DNA of 64,000 bases from positions 23,694-87,693 of the forward strand of contig CAJPLV010000002.1 in assembly GCA_905371715.1 (NCBI GenBank). The letters are read 5' to 3'. Source of the stretch: Candidatus Saccharimonadota bacterium (lineage in GTDB: Bacteria > Patescibacteriota > Saccharimonadia > Saccharimonadales > Saccharimonadaceae). Under the pieces are notes generated by a model. The model ran no database searches. It was not told the DNA's origin and saw only the letters and a list, made by a program, of their open reading frames with translations. Positions 33,593-41,155 of the stretch are shown one piece after another (within the stretch, counting starts at the first letter, position 1; each line of letters starts with the position of its first letter). Made by a program: the position numbers and the translations under genes.

Positions 33593-33615
33593 GCGAAGCA
33601 AAATCGAAAGTTTCT

Positions 33616-33644
33616 AAAATAGCGGCCGAGTTAGCCGCTATTTT
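33616..33644 (+). terminator. Rho-independent terminator of the arc operon
   Basis: Eleven-base stem AAAATAGCGGC / GCCGCTATTTT, seven-base loop, U-rich end; 24 bases after the arcC stop. Confidence 0.9.
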
Positions 33645-33718
33645 GGTTGATTGTTAGATCCTAGGTACGCTAGATATAGCGTGTGAAAGGCGAAATTTAG
33701 GTAAAACGGCAAATACAG

Positions 33719-33985
33719 CTAAAACCAGCTGCCTGCGTTTGCTTTCATCTTCTCAATGATTTCTGCGGAATTGCTATATTTACCCTCGGGGCATTCGGCG
33801 TCATCGTGCAAGTGGCACTCTTTCAGATTGTTTAAGCGTGCTGTCGTTAAGTTGATCTGCAGCTGCTTAAACTCTTGGTCTTTGTGCAGCCAGTGGATGT
33901 GCCACGCCATAGCCGCAATCGCGGCGACTATCACGGCGCGATACATGATATGTGTTAATCGTTTCAGGGTAGCTGCCGTGCTCAT
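33719..33985 (-). CDS. Small membrane-anchored hypothetical protein
   Basis: 88 residues from the ATG at 33985, set by TATACT six bases upstream. One membrane helix (MYRAVIVAAIAAMAWHIHWL) then an outer tail of about 55 residues with two cysteines (LKECHLHDDAECPEGKYS) that could form a disulfide outside, fitting the two DsbA-like proteins in the window. Not recognised as a family. Confidence 0.65.
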   Translation of the reverse strand: MSTAATLKRLTHIMYRAVIVAAIAAMAWHIHWLHKDQEFKQLQINLTTARLNNLKECHLHDDAECPEGKYSNSAEIIEKMKANAGSWF

Positions 33986-33991
33986 ACTTAT

Positions 33992-33997
33992 AGTATA
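33992..33997 (-). promoter_or_regulatory. -10 box of a leaderless gene (33985)
   Basis: TATACT on the minus strand, six bases before the ATG at 33985. Confidence 0.55.
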
Positions 33998-34031
33998 CAC
34001 TAGGAACTCGAAATTATTTTCATAAAACCTC

Positions 34032-34060
34032 TTGCACATTTTCTAGCACTCGTATATACT
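34032..34060 (+). promoter_or_regulatory. groESL promoter
   Basis: TTGCAC (34032-34037), 17-base spacer, TATACT (34055-34060). The -10 box lies inside the spacer of the first CIRCE, so repressor binding there would block RNA polymerase. Leader about 53 bases with AAAGGGG at 34107-34113. Confidence 0.8.
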
Positions 34061-34069
34061 GAGTGCTAG
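34043..34069 (+). promoter_or_regulatory. CIRCE operator 1 (HrcA site) of groESL
   Basis: CTAGCACTC - nine bases - GAGTGCTAG, a fully symmetric nine-base-arm match to the CIRCE consensus. Confidence 0.92.
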
Positions 34070-34071
34070 AA

Positions 34072-34098
34072 ATAGCACTCTTACACAGAGAGTGCCAG
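34072..34098 (+). promoter_or_regulatory. CIRCE-like operator 2 of groESL
   Basis: ATAGCACTC - nine bases - GAGTGCCAG; six inner pairs (GCACTC/GAGTGC) match. Two bases after operator 1, in the transcribed leader, so it could add repression or a leader hairpin. Confidence 0.75.
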
Positions 34099-34119
34099 TT
34101 AACACGAAAGGGGTAATTA

Positions 34120-34389
34120 ATGAGTTCACCGATCAAGCCGATGGCGCACTTCGTTGTCGCCGTCAAGGAGAAGAAACCGAGTAAAACTGCGAGTGGGATT
34201 CTGCTCCCTGAATCGGCTCAAGAAAAGTCAGAGGCGGCGAAAGTTATAGCCGTCGGGTCGGACGTTAAGGACGTGAAGAATGGTCAAAATGTTGTGTATA
34301 AAAATTACGCAGCGACAACGATCAAACTTGACAAGGAAGAATATTTGATTATCAAAGACGAGGATATCCTCGCAACGGTAGAGGAGTAA
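34120..34389 (+). CDS. groES: GroES co-chaperonin
   Basis: 89 residues, slightly shorter than the usual 94-97. Core blocks are KPSKTASGILLPESAQEKSE (mobile loop region), AKVIAVGSDVKDVKNGQNVV and LDKEEYLIIKDEDILATVE. Caps the GroEL ring during protein folding. First gene of groESL, under heat-shock-type CIRCE control, four bases before groEL. Confidence 0.95.
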   Translation: MSSPIKPMAHFVVAVKEKKPSKTASGILLPESAQEKSEAAKVIAVGSDVKDVKNGQNVVYKNYAATTIKLDKEEYLIIKDEDILATVEE

Positions 34390-34393
34390 ATAT

Positions 34394-36028
34394 ATGGCGA
34401 AGAAAGTTTTTTACGATGAAGATGCGCGCCGCCGCGTGTTAGGCGGAGCGGAAGTACTATATAACGCAGTCAAGACTACGATGGGCCCGAAAGGACGCAA
34501 CGTTGTAGTCGGGAAAAGTTATGGTGGTCCAAGTGTGACGCACGACGGTGTAACGGTGGCGAAGAGTATTGACATCGCTGATGTCGATGATGAAACGCTT
34601 GGTTTTAAGGTTGGTGCTGAGCTGATTAAACAAGCCGCCAACAAGATGAATGACGTCGCGGGCGACGGTACGACAACGGTGACAGTATTGACCTATCATA
34701 TTCTGCACGAAGCGAACAAATTGATTGCCGCCGGACACAATCCGATGCTGCTGCGCAAAGGATTGGAGCGCGCTGCGGTTGAAATTACTAAAGAATTGAC
34801 TAAATTATCGGAAGACATTAAAGGCGATAAAAAGCGCGTAGCGGAAGTTGCGACGATTTCGGCGGGCGACGAAGCGATTGGCGCGCTGATCGCCGATGTG
34901 ATGGACAAGATCGGCCCAAATGGTATCGTGACAGTTGAAGAAGGGCGCGGTCTGGAATTGGAAAGCGAAGTCGTTGAAGGCTTTACGGTGCAGCGCGGGT
35001 TCATCAGTCCATACATGGTGACTGATCCAAAGCGTATGGAAGCAGTGTATGACAAGCCGGCGGTCGTGGTGACTGACAAGAAAGTTTCGTCAGCGCAAGA
35101 ATTTGTGCCGTTGCTTGAGATGATTGCGCAAAGCGGCAAGAAAGATTTGGTACTGATCGCTGACGATGTAGACGGCGAAGCGCTTAGTTTGCTGGTGCTG
35201 AACCGTTTGAAAGGTTCGTTTAACACGCTCGCGATCAAAGCGCCGAGCGACAAAGACGTGCTGTATGACATCGCGGCATTGGTTGGCGCAAAAGTTATCA
35301 CTGACGACACAGGCATGGCGTTTGACAACGTTGGCAGCGACGTGATCGGTTCAGCGCGCAAGGTTATCGCTACAAAAGACGTGACGACGATCGTTGAGGG
35401 CGCAGGCAGCAAGAGTGAAGTGCAGGCGCGCGTCGACCAAATTGATGTACAGGTTGAAGAGGCGTCAAGCGATTACACGCGCAATAACCTGCTGAAGCGC
35501 CAAGCAGCGTTGACGGGCGAAGTTGCAGTGATTAAAGTCGGTGGTGCGACTGAGACGGAGATTGAAGAGAAGAAGTATCGTGTCGACGACGCAGTTGCAG
35601 CAGTTAAGGCAGCGCTTGCCGAGGGAATCGTGCCGGGCGGCGGCGTGACGCTGGTTGATCTGGCTGGCAACTACAAATATGCAGGCAGTAAAGACGCGTC
35701 GGTCGCGGCGGGTGAGAAATTGCTTGTAAATGCGCTGGAGCAGCCGTTCCGTATTCTGCTTGCAAACTCCGGTTTGAACGCTGACGAATGGTTGCCGCAA
35801 GTGCGTAAGGCTAAGGCGGGGCAGGGTATTGATGTGAATCACCCGACCGAGCTAATTGACCTAAAGAAGAGCGGTGTCGTTGATCCGGTGCGCGTCACGA
35901 AAGAGGCATTGCAGAATGCCGCCTCAATCGCCGGTACGGCAATGACAATGGGCGCATTAGTGGTTGATGTGCCGGAGAAAGAAGCTCCAAGTACGCCGGA
36001 TATGAGCGGTATGGGCGGGTACATGTAG
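34394..36028 (+). CDS. groEL: GroEL chaperonin
   Basis: 544 residues, full length. Seen: TMGPKGRNVVVGKSYG and VAGDGTTTVTVLTYHI (ATP site, Asp of GDGTT), VVEGFTVQRGFISPYMVT (apical domain), AALAEGIVPGGGVTLVD (C-terminal equatorial block). It ends in MSGMGGYM rather than a long GGM tail. AGGAG precedes the ATG. Essential foldase; likely repressed by HrcA together with dnaJ at 52495. Confidence 0.97.
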   Translation: MAKKVFYDEDARRRVLGGAEVLYNAVKTTMGPKGRNVVVGKSYGGPSVTHDGVTVAKSIDIADVDDETLGFKVGAELIKQAANKMNDVAGDGTTTVTVLTYHILHEANKLIAAGHNPMLLRKGLERAAVEITKELTKLSEDIKGDKKRVAEVATISAGDEAIGALIADVMDKIGPNGIVTVEEGRGLELESEVVEGFTVQRGFISPYMVTDPKRMEAVYDKPAVVVTDKKVSSAQEFVPLLEMIAQSGKKDLVLIADDVDGEALSLLVLNRLKGSFNTLAIKAPSDKDVLYDIAALVGAKVITDDTGMAFDNVGSDVIGSARKVIATKDVTTIVEGAGSKSEVQARVDQIDVQVEEASSDYTRNNLLKRQAALTGEVAVIKVGGATETEIEEKKYRVDDAVAAVKAALAEGIVPGGGVTLVDLAGNYKYAGSKDASVAAGEKLLVNALEQPFRILLANSGLNADEWLPQVRKAKAGQGIDVNHPTELIDLKKSGVVDPVRVTKEALQNAASIAGTAMTMGALVVDVPEKEAPSTPDMSGMGGYM

Positions 36029-36077
36029 AAAACGCTCCTCTCTGGGCGCGGAAAAAGCTACTAGCTCAAAAATAGTA

Positions 36078-36112
36078 AGAAAGTTCCCTAGTGAAGCAGG
36101 GGGCTTTCTTTA
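36078..36112 (+). terminator. Rho-independent terminator of groESL
   Basis: AGAAAG-tt-CCCT paired with AGGG-gg-CTTTCT, then TTTAT. The remainder of 36029-36226 shows no gene. Confidence 0.7.
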
Positions 36113-36226
36113 TGGCGCATGAATTTATCTACGGGCGCGAAATGATAAATAGGCGGTTGACTTTTTTCGTAAATTGCGTATCATGGATTATGGATATAAC
36201 TTATCGATGATTGGAGTATTATCCCT

Positions 36227-36667
36227 GTGAAACTGTCGACAGCGACTGAACAAGCGTGTTGTATTTTGGCGCTTATTGCGTCGCGCAACCTATCCCCTAT
36301 TACTAACGCCGAATTGAGCGAGCGCATGGCGGTATCGCCGTCGTATTTGGCGAAAATTACGCGGCGGTTGGTCGTTGCGGAGCTAATTTTGTCCGAGCCT
36401 GGCGCAAAAGGCGGATTTGTATTGGCGCGACCGATGCGACTAATTACGCTGTTGATGGTTGTTGAGGCGATTGAAGGCGATGAGCCGTTTTTCCAGCCGG
36501 CGGGCATTGTTGAGCGCGTGTTTAAGAACCGCCGTCGCGCTGTTGAAAAAGGCATGTCTGTGGTGCAGGAAAAAATGCACGAAGCGGAATTGGCGTGGCG
36601 GCGCAGTTTGTCTAGTGTGACGATGCAAGAGATTATCGACGACGCGCTCAAAGGAGAGATGCTATGA
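36227..36667 (+). CDS. Rrf2-family transcriptional regulator without Fe-S cysteines
   Basis: 146 residues, GTG start; TATTAT ends four bases upstream, and TTGGAG may also help. Winged helix: PITNAELSERMAVSPSYLAK then ITRRLVVAELILSEPGAKGG. Many Rrf2 proteins carry three cysteines for an Fe-S cluster around residue 90-105; none is here, so another signal is expected. Its stop overlaps the YhgE/Pip-like gene start, so it should control that exporter-like protein. Confidence 0.85.
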   Translation: MKLSTATEQACCILALIASRNLSPITNAELSERMAVSPSYLAKITRRLVVAELILSEPGAKGGFVLARPMRLITLLMVVEAIEGDEPFFQPAGIVERVFKNRRRAVEKGMSVVQEKMHEAELAWRRSLSSVTMQEIIDDALKGEML

Positions 36668-38841
36668 CTGAAAAAATAAGAGCAAAATTGCGCGATCGGC
36701 GTGATGCAGTTCGTGCCGAATGGGCGAATTTGCGGCACAACCGTATGCTGCTAATTTCGTGCATCGCATTGTCGATCATTCCGATTTTGTATGGCGGATT
36801 TTTTCTCGGCAGCGTGTGGGACCCGTACGGCAACACTGAGCATTTGCCGGTCGCCGTCGTGAATGAAGATCGGGGCGCGGTGCTAAATGGCAACTTTGTA
36901 CAAATCGGGCAGCAAACGGTTGATAATCTAAAGCGTAATCATAGCATGAAGTGGGAGTTTGTATCGGCAGATGAAGCAGCGAAAGGTTTGAATAACGGCG
37001 CTTACTACATGCGTATTACCATTCCGCGCGATTTTTCGGAAAAAGCAGCAACGGTTGCAACATCATCGCCGCAACAGAGCGTTGTTGAGTACACGACAAC
37101 GCCATCGCGTAATTTTGTAGGCTCGGTGATTAGTAATCAGGCAGCGCAGCAGGTTGTGCGATCTGTTTCTACTAAAGTTAGTACCGCATATGTGAGCGCG
37201 GTAATGGCGCAGGTTGGCGAACTTGGCACGGGATTGTCGCAGGCGTCGGCAGGTGCGGCTGCACTGCATGGCGGTAGCGATCAGCTGGCAGGCGGATTGG
37301 CGGCGTATACGCGCGGCGTCGGGCAATTATCGGCGGGGGCGGATTCGCTTCAGAACGGTTTGTCGCAGCTGCATACTGGTTCAGCGGCGCTTACAGATGG
37401 CTTATTACAGCTACAAAAACGTTTGCCGGCAAAAAACCAAATCGACCAGCTGATAGCCGGCACGAAACAGGTGCAGAATGGCGTAAATACACTGGCGGCG
37501 CAGGTTAGCGCGGATAATCCGGAAGCGGCAAGGCTGGCAGCAGAAATTACAAAAGAATCTCAGGCGCTTACAAGTAATCTGATGCAGCTTAGCGTTACGC
37601 TTGCGCCGCTAAATCCAGCGCAGTGTCCGGCTTATATTGCTAACGCTGCACCGTCGTTTTCAAAAGTTGAATGCAAGCTAGCGGCATTAAAGCAGCGCGT
37701 GGCGGCAGTAGGCGCGGGTGCAGCTACTGATGTTGATAGCGTGATGGCTGACGTTGTAGCACTGCAGTCGCGCCAAGGGGAGTTGGTAAAAAGTGCTGCA
37801 GAATCCGGCGCAAGACTAAAAACTCATTTAGAGAACTTACAGTTTACTATCGCCAAGCAGCAACAAGCCTTACGTGCTGGCGTTAGCACACTAAGTACCG
37901 GTGTTAATACCCTTTCACCTAATCTAGTGTCGGCACTCAATGGCTACACGGCAGTATCCCGCGGATCAGAACAGCTGTTAAATGGCGCGGCGGCGCTGAC
38001 GCGAGGGCTGGCTGATGTGCAATCTGGTAGTGGTCGGCTATCGTCTGGCGCAAAGCAGTTAGCGGCAAATTCTGGTACGCTCATGAATGGTTCAGTGCAG
38101 CTATCGTCTGGCGCAAACGAATTGTCCGGCAAATTAGCAAAAGCAGCAAACCAGCTTGCATTGCAGCCGACAGGCGATCCGACGGTGCAGCACATTGTGT
38201 CGCCTGTCGCTGCCGACCATCACGTGCAGGGCGACGTGCCTAATTATGGCAACGCCTTATCGCCGTACGTGTTGTCGCTTGGGCTATTTGTCGGTGCGCT
38301 GGCATTTTGCGTAATTTATCCAATTCGCGGATTTTATAGTACGCCGAAAAATGCACGATCGTGGTGGTTGGCGAAAATATCAGTGTTGGCGCTTGAGAGT
38401 GTGGCGCAAGCACTAGTGCTTGACGCAGTGATGGTGTTTGGATTGGGGCTTCATCCGGTGCATCCGGCACAATTTGTCGGATTGTCAATTGTAACATCGC
38501 TAACCTTTATGTCAATCGTGGCGCTACTCGCGATTGCGCTTGATAACGTTGGGCGCTTTTTGGCAATGCTGCTGCTCGTGCTGCAGCTTGGCTCTGCTGA
38601 AGGCGTTTTTCCGATCAACCTGTCGCCCGCTCTGTTTCAGGCGATCAATCCGTTCGTGCCGATGACGTACTCAATCCGCGCCTTTCGCGAAGCAATCTCT
38701 GGCGGTTTGGGGCAGGATATGTTTTGGCAAAGTGAAGCAGTGCTGATGATGTTCCTAGCAGCGGCAAATATATTGTTGATTATATTCTTGTACTGCCACG
38801 GTATGAAGCATTTTAAGCACGAAGCAACGCAGGCATCGTGA
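36664..38841 (+). CDS. YhgE/Pip-like ABC-2 superfamily membrane protein
   Basis: 725 residues. One N-terminal helix (MLLISCIALSIIPILYGGFF) with family block SVWDPYGNTEHLPVAVVNED, a long outer domain, and five or six C-terminal helices from about residue 535. The outer domain has repeated Gly-Ser-Leu heptad-like units, such as GGSDQLAGGLAAYTRG and SGRLSSGAKQLAANSGT, forming a long coiled rod. Relatives act in phage reception (Pip), type VII-like secretion or lipid export. Role unknown; coupled to the Rrf2 regulator. Confidence 0.87.
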   Translation: MTEKIRAKLRDRRDAVRAEWANLRHNRMLLISCIALSIIPILYGGFFLGSVWDPYGNTEHLPVAVVNEDRGAVLNGNFVQIGQQTVDNLKRNHSMKWEFVSADEAAKGLNNGAYYMRITIPRDFSEKAATVATSSPQQSVVEYTTTPSRNFVGSVISNQAAQQVVRSVSTKVSTAYVSAVMAQVGELGTGLSQASAGAAALHGGSDQLAGGLAAYTRGVGQLSAGADSLQNGLSQLHTGSAALTDGLLQLQKRLPAKNQIDQLIAGTKQVQNGVNTLAAQVSADNPEAARLAAEITKESQALTSNLMQLSVTLAPLNPAQCPAYIANAAPSFSKVECKLAALKQRVAAVGAGAATDVDSVMADVVALQSRQGELVKSAAESGARLKTHLENLQFTIAKQQQALRAGVSTLSTGVNTLSPNLVSALNGYTAVSRGSEQLLNGAAALTRGLADVQSGSGRLSSGAKQLAANSGTLMNGSVQLSSGANELSGKLAKAANQLALQPTGDPTVQHIVSPVAADHHVQGDVPNYGNALSPYVLSLGLFVGALAFCVIYPIRGFYSTPKNARSWWLAKISVLALESVAQALVLDAVMVFGLGLHPVHPAQFVGLSIVTSLTFMSIVALLAIALDNVGRFLAMLLLVLQLGSAEGVFPINLSPALFQAINPFVPMTYSIRAFREAISGGLGQDMFWQSEAVLMMFLAAANILLIIFLYCHGMKHFKHEATQAS

Positions 38842-38913
38842 TATTCCTGCTTGACGAATTATAGTACCTTGTATAATATATTACCTATAGCAGCAATAAG
38901 CGAAAGGTATTTC

Positions 38914-40284
38914 ATGAGACGAATTGATATCATCAAGCGCGCCGGTCGAAATCTGCGGCATGCGCGTATGCGCACCATCCTCACTGTTCTTGCGATCAGC
39001 GTCGGCGGTTTCGCGATTACGGCGAGTTTGATGGCTGGCGAAGGCGCGCGGCAATATATTGACCGCATCATCGCTAACAACATCAACCCGAAAGGTTTGA
39101 TTATTGTGAAAGATAAAAAGCTTGTGCAGGCGGCGGCAACGACGGGCGCCGCATCGGGTTTGCGCGAGTATAACCCAAATGCAACCTCGTACTACGGACA
39201 AGATTACGAGTCGGTGACGCAGGCGGATATCGATAAATTACGCCAAAATAAGCAGATTAAGAATGTCGAACCGTTGTATCAATTACAGCCGAAGTACATC
39301 GATTTCAGCAATGTGAAAGATAAAAAATACATCGGTAATGTGATGATGCGCGATAATTCAATCCGCACCGAAACTGCGGCCGGCAAATCGCTTGACGCTG
39401 GTGTCGAGCTCAAAGCTAACGAAGCGGTGCTCCCAGAATCGTATCTGAAGACGCTTGGAGTGAAACATCCGTACGATATCATCGGGCAGAAACTAACGGT
39501 TGTAGCGGCGCAAACGCCGCAAAAAGTCGACAATCAAGCGATAGCTAAAGCATACGCCGAAGGCGGCGAAGCGGCGGTTAGGGCGCTCGTCGAGCCAAAA
39601 GAGTTGCGCAAGGAATTTACGATTGTTGCGGTGACAAAAAAGTCGCCGGACCAGATGGCGAGCCAATCAAGTATTTCTATTGCTCCAAGCGCGGCAAAAG
39701 AAATTAGCGAATTTAGCACGGTCGGCACTGATGCGTATCAGAAATATTTGACAGTTACTGCGACAACGGCTGATGGTATATCGCCAAATACCGCCAAAGA
39801 GTCGCTTGAAAAATCTGGTTTTCATGCAATGACGGCGAGAGATGCGCAGCAGATGCTGTTCCAATTTGTTAACATTCTTCAGACAATTGTTTTAAGCTTC
39901 GGCGTGCTTGCTCTGATTGTGAGCGTGTTTGGAATTGTGAATACGCAGTATATTTCGGTACTGGAACGCACGCAGCAAATCGGGCTGATGAAAGCGCTCG
40001 GCGCGAGCCGCCGCGATATCGGCAAATTGTTCCGCTACGAATCGGCGTGGATCGGCTTCTTCGGTGGCGCTGTTGGTATTTTGCTTGCGTGGATAACGGG
40101 CGCGGCGCTTAATCCGGCTATCAGCAATGCTATTGGTCTTGGTAAAAATCACCTGCTTATTTTCACGCCGAGCGCTGGCATTATAGTGCTGGTGCTGTTG
40201 GTCGTAGTGGCGATGCTTGCTGGATTTTTCCCGAGCCGCAAAGCAGCGAAACTTGACCCGATAGAAGCACTGAGGACAGAGTAG
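38914..40284 (+). CDS. MacB/FtsX-type ABC permease
   Basis: 456 residues from ATG 38914 with GCGAAAGG upstream; a frame start at 38851 lies before the TATAAT at about 38875. One N-terminal helix (RTILTVLAISVGGFAITASL), a 300-residue outer domain, then three helices at the C-terminus with the FtsX block ISVLERTQQIGLMKALGASR. Ends with the usual SRKAAKLDPIEALRTE. Works with the ATPase 11 bases downstream, probably in lipid, peptide or envelope-stress transport. Confidence 0.92.
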   Translation: MRRIDIIKRAGRNLRHARMRTILTVLAISVGGFAITASLMAGEGARQYIDRIIANNINPKGLIIVKDKKLVQAAATTGAASGLREYNPNATSYYGQDYESVTQADIDKLRQNKQIKNVEPLYQLQPKYIDFSNVKDKKYIGNVMMRDNSIRTETAAGKSLDAGVELKANEAVLPESYLKTLGVKHPYDIIGQKLTVVAAQTPQKVDNQAIAKAYAEGGEAAVRALVEPKELRKEFTIVAVTKKSPDQMASQSSISIAPSAAKEISEFSTVGTDAYQKYLTVTATTADGISPNTAKESLEKSGFHAMTARDAQQMLFQFVNILQTIVLSFGVLALIVSVFGIVNTQYISVLERTQQIGLMKALGASRRDIGKLFRYESAWIGFFGGAVGILLAWITGAALNPAISNAIGLGKNHLLIFTPSAGIIVLVLLVVVAMLAGFFPSRKAAKLDPIEALRTE

Positions 40285-40294
40285 GAGGAAAGCG

Positions 40295-41026
40295 ATGATT
40301 GAATTACAACAGGTTACGAAAACATATGGCAAAAAGCACAATGTATTCACGGCGCTGCATGATATTACGCTAGCGATTCCTGATGGCGCGAGTGTAGCGA
40401 TTCTCGGTAAATCCGGCAGCGGCAAGTCGACGCTGATGCACGCCATGAGCGGGCTTGATCGTCCGCAAAAAGGTCGCGTGTTTGTCGGTGGGCGTAATAT
40501 TTTGAAGCTAAAACCACGGCAGGTTGATCAATTCCGTGCAAACGAAATCGGTTTTATCTTTCAGAGCTTCTTTGTAGAGGGTAATGAGAGTGTATTTGAT
40601 AACGTGAGCCTGCCGCTCGAAATCGCGCATGTGCCGTATGGCGAACGGGCGGGTAAAATTGATGCGGCGCTGCGGGCGGTTGATTTGTATGAAAAACGAA
40701 AGAGCCGCGCCCGTGATTTGTCGGGTGGGCAAAAGCAGCGATTGGCGATTGCGCGTGCGATTGTGAATGAGCCGCAGATTATTTTTGCCGACGAGCCGAC
40801 GGGAAATCTGGACAGCGAAACCGGCGCGCGCGTTGAGAAGCTGCTATTTGGCTACAATAAAACGAAAGGCGTTACGCTTGTGATTGTTACGCATGATAAT
40901 GATTTGGCGAACAAATGCGATTATCAGATTAGCATCAAAGACGGTCGCATTCAGCATTCAACGGTGCCGGCGGGCGGAGTAGAAGAGGTTAGGCCTGCGC
41001 CAAAAAGGTTGCGCGCAGCACGATAA
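40295..41026 (+). CDS. MacB/LolD-type ABC ATPase
   Basis: 243 residues. Walker [20 protein letters not shown]-loop IGFIFQSFF, signature [16 protein letters not shown], Walker [16 protein letters not shown]-loop [16 protein letters not shown] stands six bases ahead of the ATG. Partner of the FtsX-type permease just upstream. Confidence 0.95.
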   Translation: MIELQQVTKTYGKKHNVFTALHDITLAIPDGASVAILGKSGSGKSTLMHAMSGLDRPQKGRVFVGGRNILKLKPRQVDQFRANEIGFIFQSFFVEGNESVFDNVSLPLEIAHVPYGERAGKIDAALRAVDLYEKRKSRARDLSGGQKQRLAIARAIVNEPQIIFADEPTGNLDSETGARVEKLLFGYNKTKGVTLVIVTHDNDLANKCDYQISIKDGRIQHSTVPAGGVEEVRPAPKRLRAAR

Positions 41027-41060
41027 ACTACGCTTATTATTAGCAGCTAATTTATACATA

Positions 41061-41097
41061 AGCAGCGAACAAGGGTTTTTCTTGCGCGCTGCTTTTT
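41061..41097 (+). terminator. Rho-independent terminator
   Basis: AGCAGCG / CGCTGCT stem with a U-rich tail of five T, 35 bases after the ATPase stop. Confidence 0.8.
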
Positions 41098-41155
41098 GCG
41101 TGACAGTATTCCTTTTTTAAGGCTCCTTTCATGATGCGTTCGTATAGTAACGTGC

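Noticed and set aside
34696-35412. 238-codon open frame on the minus strand inside groEL
   Set aside because: Shadow of a GC-skewed coding frame; low-complexity Ser/Thr translation, no ribosome site or promoter.
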